DNA of 6,802 nt from Pseudonocardiales bacterium (GTDB taxonomy: Bacteria > Actinomycetota > Actinomycetes > Mycobacteriales > Pseudonocardiaceae). Below the pieces are notes generated by a model. That model was not told the origin of the DNA. It did not search any database and worked only from the letters and a program-made list of their open reading frames with translations. The DNA is taken from positions 1-6,802 of the forward strand of contig JAODNG010000042.1 in NCBI GenBank assembly GCA_025465385.1, read 5' to 3'. Positions within the stretch are counted from its first letter, which is position 1. Every line of letters begins with the position of its first letter. A program made the position numbers and the translations under genes. Below, piece by piece: positions 1-4,688 of the stretch.

Positions 1-51
1 CAGCGCCAACGGCGGCTGAGCCAACGACTGAGTAGAACAAGTGATGACCCA

Positions 52-79
52 CGGTGCCGCTTGTTAGGCAACGGCACCG
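52..79. repeat. 8-bp inverted repeat (hairpin)
   Basis: CGGTGCCG (52-59) and CGGCACCG (72-79) are perfect reverse complements around a 12-nt loop. No T-tract follows on either strand, so it is not a classical intrinsic terminator. In high-GC actinobacteria such tail-less hairpins can lie in 3' untranslated regions. It sits between the left edge and the real terminator at 131-171, so it may be in the 3' UTR of an off-window gene. The function is unknown. Confidence 0.4.
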
Positions 80-130
80 GGTGACCGGCGGTACTGGGAC
101 AGCCGAATTGTGTGCGGTGTCGTCGGCAGT

Positions 131-171
131 GGAGGGGTGGCCAGCAACAAGGTCACCCCTCCACTATTTTT
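131..171 (+). terminator. Rho-independent terminator, plus strand
   Basis: GGAGGGGTGGCC (131-142) pairs with GGTCACCCCTCC (151-162) over 12 bp, with one G:U pair, around the loop AGCAACAA (143-150). ACTATTTTT follows, with five T residues at 167-171. The T-tract is on the plus strand only; the minus-strand exit has none. It therefore ends transcription coming from the left, most likely a gene outside the window, and is not the terminator of the minus-strand tRNA gene. It also insulates the tRNA and operon region from read-through. Confidence 0.8.
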
Positions 172-295
172 CTGGGCAATTGTTGCGCCGGAAGTCTCGA
201 CACGGCACGTCCGCAACGAACCTATACCACCCCCAGAGCGGGGCTGGTGGGATGAGGCGCTGGGAGGAGCCTCCAACGGGAAGCCACCGGAGAAG

Positions 296-378
296 TGGGC
301 GAGGGGGGAGTTGAACCCCCACGTCCTTACGGACACACGGACCTGAACCGTGCGCGTCTGCCATTCCGCCACTCGCCC
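296..378 (-). tRNA. leuT: tRNA-Leu, anticodon CAG
   Basis: Read on the minus strand, the acceptor stem is GGGCGAG (378-372) paired with CTCGCCC (303-297), followed by discriminator A at 296. The D-arm stem is GCG/CGC with AATGGC in the loop. The anticodon arm is CACGG-TTCAGGT-CCGTG, giving anticodon CAG, which reads CUG leucine codons. A long class II variable arm (GTCC/GGAC with a GTAA loop) and the T arm GGGGG-TTCAACT-CCCCC complete the cloverleaf. The A discriminator and long variable arm are leucine identity features. CCA is not encoded. A tRNA-Leu(CAG), leuT, lies at the same place beside fhaA in M. tuberculosis, to my knowledge; the symbol rests on that synteny. Confidence 0.95.
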
Positions 379-392
379 GAGTGACCGCCGGC

Positions 393-398
393 AGCCTA
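393..398 (-). promoter_or_regulatory. Candidate -10 element of tRNA-Leu promoter
   Basis: On the minus strand TAGGCT fits the actinobacterial TANNNT -10 pattern. It ends 14 nt before the mature tRNA 5' end, which would leave a leader of about 7 nt, normal for a tRNA gene. No good TTGACA-like -35 is visible at 16-18 nt spacing. This is a motif match only. Confidence 0.4.
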
Positions 399-448
399 GC
401 ACGCACGCTCATCGAACTCCGACGCAGCGGACTCCACTGGTTAGTCGT

Positions 449-465
449 CCCCGATACCATCGGGG
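449..465. promoter_or_regulatory. Perfect 17-bp dyad upstream of fhaA, possible operator or leader hairpin
   Basis: CCCCGAT (449-455), ACC (456-458) and ATCGGGG (459-465) form a perfect 7-bp inverted repeat with a 3-nt centre, 46-62 bp upstream of the fhaA start. No T-tract follows on either strand, so it is unlikely to be a terminator. It overlaps a possible -10, TACCAT (455-460), so a protein bound there could block transcription. Alternatively it could fold as a hairpin in the 5' leader if transcription starts further upstream. No regulator is recognised. Confidence 0.4.
455..460 (+). promoter_or_regulatory. Candidate -10 element of the fhaA operon promoter
   Basis: TACCAT fits TANNNT. 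It lies 50 bp before the fhaA start codon, the only non-coding space available for the operon promoter. The sequence 17 bp upstream (CTCCAC, 432-437) is a poor -35, which is common in high-GC actinobacteria. This is a weak prediction from position and pattern. Confidence 0.25.
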
Positions 466-500
466 CAGCCCGCCAGTAGGGCCGGCGCGAACCTGGGAAC

Positions 501-506
501 GGAGGT
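501..506 (+). promoter_or_regulatory. Ribosome binding site of fhaA
   Basis: GGAGGT lies 4 nt before the GTG at 511. It is a near-consensus Shine-Dalgarno sequence and fixes the GTG as the start, in agreement with the family N-terminus (a Met-Gly start followed by a basic amphipathic segment). Confidence 0.8.
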
Positions 507-510
507 CGCC

Positions 511-1386
511 GTGGGCAAGGCGCAGCGGTTCGAGCGTCGGTTGCAGGGCATGGTCGGCGACGCTTTCGCCAGGGTTTTCGGCGGTAGCGTGGTGCCGCAG
601 GAGGTGGCGCAGGCGCTCCAGCGCGAAGCTGACGACAACGCACGCCCGCTCGCGGGCGGGCGAGTGCTCGCACCTAACCGTTACACCGTGACGCTCGGAG
701 CGGCCGACCACGACCGGCTCGCAGGCGACGAGCAGCGGGTGATCCGAATGCTCACGGACTGCATCCAGAGCCATCTCGCAGAGCAGGCGTGGGATGTCTA
801 CGGAGGCCTTGTGGTAAGCCTGGAGCGGTCTGAGACGCTGCACACGGGACAGTTCCGCACCAGCTCGTCTGTCGATCCAGACACACCGCAACGTCGTAGC
901 GCAGGAGGCCGAGCCATGACCCAGCAACCCGCCCCGGATTACGGACAACCAGCTGGCTATGACTTTGCGGACTCCCGGTATGTCCAGGACGGCTACCAGC
1001 CGGGTTACCAGACTTACGACGAGAGCTCCGGTCAGTATGACGGCGGCCAGCCGGGTTACGGCGGCTATCCGCCGGCAAACCAGGTGAGTTATCCCCGGCT
1101 TTCGGCGTCGCTCACCCTCGACGACGGTTCGAATCGCTATTACCAGCTGACCGAGGGCACCACGGTGGTGGGTCGTGGCCAGGACGCCCAGTTCCGGCTG
1201 CCCGACACCGGCGTGTCCCGGCGCCACGCGGAGATCACGTGGGACGGTCAGACCGCGATGCTCGCCGACCTCGGATCGACCAACGGCACGACAGTCAATG
1301 GCACCCCGGTCCAGTCCTGGCAACTCGTCGACGGCGACGTGGTACGGGTGGGGCAATCCCGGCTCGTCTTCCGTACCCAGGGATAG
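511..1386 (+). CDS. fhaA: FHA-domain protein FhaA (DUF3662 plus FHA), short-linker form
   Basis: FhaA is a cytoplasmic phosphothreonine-binding scaffold. In mycobacteria it binds phosphorylated partners of the PknA/PknB pathway, including the pseudokinase domain of MviN, and helps control peptidoglycan synthesis. This 291-residue protein has an N-terminal DUF3662 domain (about 1-125, with GDAFARVFGG and VVPQEV), a Tyr/Gly/Pro/Gln-rich linker (about 137-195, ten tyrosines) and a C-terminal FHA domain (about 198-289). The phosphopeptide-binding residues are visible: G221-R222, S236-R237-R238-H239, and S256-T257-N258-G259. T112 in LHTGQFR matches the threonine (T116) reported as a PknB site in M. 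tuberculosis. The M. tuberculosis protein, as I recall, has 527 residues and a linker several times longer, so this one is strongly shortened. The GTG start has a good ribosome binding site. It is the first gene of the operon, 7 nt before fhaB. Confidence 0.95.
   Translation: MGKAQRFERRLQGMVGDAFARVFGGSVVPQEVAQALQREADDNARPLAGGRVLAPNRYTVTLGAADHDRLAGDEQRVIRMLTDCIQSHLAEQAWDVYGGLVVSLERSETLHTGQFRTSSSVDPDTPQRRSAGGRAMTQQPAPDYGQPAGYDFADSRYVQDGYQPGYQTYDESSGQYDGGQPGYGGYPPANQVSYPRLSASLTLDDGSNRYYQLTEGTTVVGRGQDAQFRLPDTGVSRRHAEITWDGQTAMLADLGSTNGTTVNGTPVQSWQLVDGDVVRVGQSRLVFRTQG
903..908 (+). promoter_or_regulatory. Strong internal Shine-Dalgarno inside fhaA
   Basis: AGGAGG is followed 7 nt later by an in-frame ATG (916-918, codon 136 of fhaA). 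Spacing and sequence are ideal and at least as good as the site before the annotated start. Translation from here would give a 156-residue protein of linker plus FHA domain, without DUF3662. The sequence shows the signal; its use is inferred. Confidence 0.45.
996..1059 (+). repeat. 13-bp direct repeat in the fhaA linker
   Basis: CCAGCCGGGTTAC occurs exactly at 996-1008 and 1047-1059, 51 bp (17 codons) apart and in the same frame, encoding QPGY each time. The linker looks built from degenerate Gly-Tyr-Pro-Gln units. Recombination between the copies would remove 17 codons in frame, a plausible route to linker length variation. Confidence 0.75.
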
Positions 1387-1393
1387 CCACAGC

Positions 1394-1852
1394 GTGCCGG
1401 AGCTGGTATTACAGCTGACTAGAGCGGGCTTTCTGCTGCTGCTCTGGCTGTTCGTGGTGGCCGCGTTACGCGTCGTGCGCTCCGACCTGTTCGTCGCTTC
1501 CGGGCTGCGCGCCAGCCTGCCGATGTCCCGCCGCGGTGCGCGCATCGCGGAACGCAACCGGACACCACGCCAGCTGGTGGTGACTGCGGGCGGCCTCGCG
1601 GGCACCCGTATCTCACTGGATGGCAGGCCCATTCTGATCGGCCGGGCCGATGACTCCACACTGGTGCTCGATGACGACTACGCGTCCACCCGCCATGCCC
1701 GCCTGGGTTTGCAGGGCGGGGACTGGTTTCTCGAGGATCTGGGCTCCACCAACGGCACGTACCTGGACCGGGCTAAAGTCACCGGACCTACCCGGGTTCC
1801 TCTTGGAGTCCCGATCCGCATCGGCAAGACGGTGATAGAGCTGCGCTCATGA
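1394..1852 (+). CDS. fhaB: Membrane-anchored FHA-domain protein FhaB (FipA)
   Basis: This 152-residue protein has one N-terminal membrane segment (about 11-26, AGFLLLLWLFVVAALR), a basic juxtamembrane stretch (about 36-60) and a C-terminal FHA domain (about 61-150). FHA hallmarks are G83-R84, S98-T99-R100-H101 and G117-S118-T119-N120-G121. In mycobacteria FhaB/FipA links PknA signalling to division and has been reported to contact FtsZ and FtsQ. The start chosen is GTG 1394. It is preceded by a modest AGGGA (1379-1383) and gives MPELVLQLTRAGF, very close to the M. tuberculosis N-terminus. The frame stays open back to 1175 inside fhaA, but that extension does not resemble the family. The M. 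tuberculosis protein is 155 residues, so length is normal. It overlaps pstP by 4 nt (ATGA). Confidence 0.95.
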   Translation: MPELVLQLTRAGFLLLLWLFVVAALRVVRSDLFVASGLRASLPMSRRGARIAERNRTPRQLVVTAGGLAGTRISLDGRPILIGRADDSTLVLDDDYASTRHARLGLQGGDWFLEDLGSTNGTYLDRAKVTGPTRVPLGVPIRIGKTVIELRS

Positions 1853-3249
1853 CTCTGGTTCTGCGCTACGCAGCCCGAAGCGACCGCGGCCTGGTTCGAC
1901 AGAACAACCAGGACGCGGTGTACGCGGGACCGCGCCTGCTGGCGCTGGCAGACGGGATGGGCGGTCACGCGGCGGGCGACATGGCAGCCAAGGTGATGAT
2001 CGCGGCCTTTGCCCCGCTGGACGATGACGAACCTGGCAACGACCTGCTGGACCAGCTGCACGAGGCCACCCTCGCCGGTAACGCCGCGATCAGCGAGCTC
2101 GTCCGCGAGGAACCCGAGCGGGAAGGCATGGGCACCACGCTGACGGCGGTGCTCTTCGGCGGAAACAAGATCGGATTGGTGCACGTCGGCGACTCGCGTG
2201 CCTACCTGTTACGCGACGGCGTGTTCAGTCAGATCACCCACGACGACACCTTCGTCCAGTCGTTGATCGACGAAGGACGCATCTCCGAGCACGAGGCCAG
2301 CCACCATCCGCAGCGCTCGCTGCTGCTCAAGGCGCTCACCGGGCACGACGTCGAGCCCACGTTCACGGTTCGGGAGGCCTTCGCCGGCGACCGCTACCTG
2401 CTGTGCTCCGATGGCCTTTCCGGTGTTGTCAGCGCAGAGTCGCTGGCCGAGGGACTGACCATCCCGGAACCTCAGGCCTGCGCCGACCGGCTGATCGAGC
2501 TGGCGTTGCGAGGCGGCGGCCCAGACAACCTCACCTGCATCGTGGCCGACGTGGTGGACGTCGAATACGGCGATGATGAGCCGATCATCGGCGGGGCGGC
2601 GGGCGACGGGATCGAGGAACCGCAGCCCGACTCGGCGGCCTCCCGGGCCGCAACGGCCACGCTGCCACGCCCAGCGGAACCCACCCGGATCGAGCCCTCG
2701 CCCCCTGACCCGCAGCTGCGCCGTCGAAAGCAACGGCGCGCGCTAATCGGTCTCGCTGTTGTCGCCGTGCTAGTCGGCACCGTCGCCGCCATCAGCTCGA
2801 TCCTGGTACTGGGCCAGTACTACGTCGGGGCCGCCAACACCGGCGAGGTAGGCGTCTTCCACGGTGTCCGCGGCGAGTTCCTCGGTCTGCCGCTGCACAC
2901 CTGGGCCGAAGGGAGCTGCCGCGACGGTGCGCACGGCTGCGAGGCGGTGTTCTTGCGCGACCTCCAACCGTACGCCCGGAGCAACGTTCACCGAGGGATG
3001 ATCAGCAACAGCGGGTTGGAGGGTGCGCGCGAGATCATCGGCCGGCTGCGCACCAATGATCTGTTGCCGCTGTGCCCCCGCGCCGGCACCGGAAACCTTC
3101 CCGTCGAGGCGTCGCCGTTGCCTTCCCCCACCACCGAAGCTCCTGCCGGCGGAAACGCTACGGACACTGCTGGGGCGCCGACAACGACCGGTACGCCACT
3201 GCCGGATAAGCCCTCGGAACCCGGAGTGGACTGCCGGACGGTGAGCTGA
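1849..3249 (+). CDS. pstP: Membrane PP2C-type Ser/Thr protein phosphatase PstP
   Basis: PstP removes phosphate from PknA, PknB and their substrates and is the partner phosphatase of this locus. The 466-residue protein begins with a cytoplasmic PP2C/PPM domain (about 4-236). Metal-binding and motif residues are visible: D22 in the N-Q-D motif, D35-G36 in ADGMGGH, D115 in GDSRAYLLRDG, D188 in CSDGL and D226 in GGGPDN. A proline- and acid-rich juxtamembrane linker (about 240-290) and a basic RRRKQRR stop lead into one transmembrane helix (about 298-321). The extracytoplasmic part (about 325-466) has four cysteines (357, 364, 409, 462) and a Pro/Thr/Ala-rich tail. M. tuberculosis PstP, from memory 514 residues, has the same layout with a longer tail. 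The ATG overlaps the fhaB stop by 4 nt and the stop shares one base with the rodA start. Confidence 0.97.
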   Translation: MTLVLRYAARSDRGLVRQNNQDAVYAGPRLLALADGMGGHAAGDMAAKVMIAAFAPLDDDEPGNDLLDQLHEATLAGNAAISELVREEPEREGMGTTLTAVLFGGNKIGLVHVGDSRAYLLRDGVFSQITHDDTFVQSLIDEGRISEHEASHHPQRSLLLKALTGHDVEPTFTVREAFAGDRYLLCSDGLSGVVSAESLAEGLTIPEPQACADRLIELALRGGGPDNLTCIVADVVDVEYGDDEPIIGGAAGDGIEEPQPDSAASRAATATLPRPAEPTRIEPSPPDPQLRRRKQRRALIGLAVVAVLVGTVAAISSILVLGQYYVGAANTGEVGVFHGVRGEFLGLPLHTWAEGSCRDGAHGCEAVFLRDLQPYARSNVHRGMISNSGLEGAREIIGRLRTNDLLPLCPRAGTGNLPVEASPLPSPTTEAPAGGNATDTAGAPTTTGTPLPDKPSEPGVDCRTVS

Positions 3250-4688
3250 TGGTCACGGCGGTTCCCACTACGGACGCGGGCGCGCAGCCCGGGTCCGCTC
3301 CGCCCACCAAACGCAGCCTCGAGCTGGTCATGCTGGCCTTCGCGGCGATCGTGGTGACCACGGCGCTGGTGCTGGTGGAGCTCAACCAACCGCAGGGGGT
3401 AACCCGGTCGGTGCTCTACGACGGAGCCGCTTACCTGGCCTTGTTCGGCGCCGCCCATGTCGCGGTGCGGCGGTTCGCACCCTATGCCGACCCGCTGATC
3501 CTGCCCTGCGTCGCGTTGCTCAATGGGCTGGGGCTGGTGATGATCCATCGGCTCGACCTGGCCGACGCGGCATCGGCCGCCTCGGTCGGCGACCGGGTAC
3601 CGGCCGGCAACCTTCCGCATCAGATCGCATGGACCACCTTCGGCCTTGCCTTGTTCGTGGGAGTGCTCGCGCTGGTCCGCGACCATCGCATGCTGGCCCG
3701 CTATGGCTATACCTGCGGGCTGGTCGGGCTGGCCGCGCTGGCCCTGCCCGGCCTACTACCCAGTGCCGTCTCCGAGGTCAACGGCGCGAAGATCTGGCTG
3801 CGGTTAGGCGGGCTGACCATCCAACCGGGTGAGTTCGCCAAGATCTTGATCATGATTTTCGTTGCCGCATTCCTGGTGACCAAACGTGATCTGTTCACCA
3901 CCGCCGGCCGCAAAGTGCTCGGCATGGAGTTGCCCCGAGCCAGGGACCTCGCCCCGCTGCTGGCGGCCTGGGGCATCTCGCTGGGCGTGCTGGTGCTCGA
4001 GAAGGATCTTGGCACTTCGCTGATGTTCTTCGGGATCGTGCTGGTGCTTATCTATGTCGCCACCGAACGGGCCGCCTGGATGGTGATCGGGCTGATCTTC
4101 TTCCTCGGTGGCGCGACGGTCTCGGACATGATCTTCAAGCACGTCCAACAGCGGGTGACCGCCTGGATCGACCCATTCTCCGACTACGACGGCGCCGGTT
4201 ACCAGATGGCGCAGTCGTTGTTCGGTTTGGGCACCGGCGGCGTATTCGGCACCGGGCTGGGTGCCGGCCGCCCCGACCTGGTGCCCGAGGCGCACACCGA
4301 CTTCATCACCGCCGCGATCGGCGAGGAGCTGGGTTTCGTCGGGTTGGCCGCGGTGCTGCTCACCTATCTGCTGGTGGTCATGCGCGGTATGCGTACCGCG
4401 TTGACCGTTCGGGACACCTTCGGCAAGCTGCTCGCCGCGGGCCTGGCCTTCGCGATCGGTCTGGAGGTGTTCATCGTGGTCGGCGGGGTGACCAAGCTGA
4501 TCCCGCTGACCGGGCTCACCGCGCCGTTCCTGGCCTACGGCGGCTCGTCGCTGCTGGCCAACTACATTCTGGTGGCGCTGCTGCTGCGGATTTCCCATGC
4601 GGCGCGCTCTCCGGCGGCCTCCTCGCCCCCGCGCAAGCCGGTGGCGCCGCTGGCCGAGGCCCGGACCGAGATGGTGCAGCGCCCGTGA
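3249..4688 (+). CDS. rodA: SEDS-family peptidoglycan glycosyltransferase RodA/FtsW-like
   Basis: RodA polymerises lipid II into glycan strands and works with a class B penicillin-binding protein, here the adjacent pbpA. The 479-residue protein is strongly hydrophobic, with about ten or more predicted membrane segments from residue 25 to 448. SEDS signatures are in order: KIWLRLGGLTIQPGEFAK (181-198), a DLGTSL motif (253-258), GYQMAQSLFGLGTGG (317-331), PEAHTDFITAAIGEELG (346-362) and APFLAYGGSS (425-434). D351 in HTDF corresponds to the aspartate considered catalytic in RodA and FtsW. The cytoplasmic C-terminal tail (about 450-479) is proline- and alanine-rich. Length is close to the mycobacterial RodA. 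The ATG shares one base with the pstP stop (TGATG), with only a weak ribosome binding site, so translation probably depends on coupling. The stop overlaps pbpA by 4 nt. Confidence 0.95.
   Translation: MVTAVPTTDAGAQPGSAPPTKRSLELVMLAFAAIVVTTALVLVELNQPQGVTRSVLYDGAAYLALFGAAHVAVRRFAPYADPLILPCVALLNGLGLVMIHRLDLADAASAASVGDRVPAGNLPHQIAWTTFGLALFVGVLALVRDHRMLARYGYTCGLVGLAALALPGLLPSAVSEVNGAKIWLRLGGLTIQPGEFAKILIMIFVAAFLVTKRDLFTTAGRKVLGMELPRARDLAPLLAAWGISLGVLVLEKDLGTSLMFFGIVLVLIYVATERAAWMVIGLIFFLGGATVSDMIFKHVQQRVTAWIDPFSDYDGAGYQMAQSLFGLGTGGVFGTGLGAGRPDLVPEAHTDFITAAIGEELGFVGLAAVLLTYLLVVMRGMRTALTVRDTFGKLLAAGLAFAIGLEVFIVVGGVTKLIPLTGLTAPFLAYGGSSLLANYILVALLLRISHAARSPAASSPPRKPVAPLAEARTEMVQRP

Larger units (their letters stand above)
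1..295. other. Intergenic region without a supported gene
   Basis: I find no coding region here with a ribosome binding site and recognisable protein. The open frames crossing it read as arginine- and proline-rich shadow translations. The left edge could hold the last codons of a plus-strand gene. Frame 3 reads APTAAEPTTE and stops at TAG 33-35, and frame 2 stops at TGA 17-19, but ten residues cannot be assigned. The plus-strand terminator at 131-171 fits such a gene. The 3' flank of the tRNA gene (180-295) contains short G/C hairpins, for example CCACC 227-231 with GGTGG 246-250, but no T-tract on the minus strand, so I see no clear terminator for the tRNA. Confidence 0.6.

Noticed and set aside
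227..250. GC-rich hairpin downstream of tRNA-Leu as its terminator
   Set aside because: The stem is imperfect with a bulge, and the minus-strand exit lacks T residues, so it cannot be supported.
54..402. Several short open frames over the left intergenic region and the tRNA gene
   Set aside because: They run through the terminator and the tRNA cloverleaf, have no convincing ribosome binding site and show no recognisable protein.
449..465. Dyad CCCCGAT-ACC-ATCGGGG as a transcription terminator
   Set aside because: No T-tract on either strand and only a 3-nt loop; operator or leader structure fits better.
1175..1393. Upstream extension of fhaB, overlapping fhaA out of frame
   Set aside because: The frame is open, but the translated extension is Arg/Pro/Ser-rich and out of frame with the FHA domain of fhaA. 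The GTG at 1394 reproduces the family N-terminus.
409..1659. Long open frame of 416 codons on the minus strand opposite fhaA and fhaB
   Set aside because: The plus strand encodes recognisable DUF3662 and FHA domains here. The reverse frame is an Arg/Ser/Ala-rich shadow typical of high-GC codon bias, with no family resemblance or start signal.
3804..4598. Minus-strand frame of 264 codons inside rodA
   Set aside because: His/Gln/Gly-rich shadow of the hydrophobic rodA codons; no domain or ribosome binding site.
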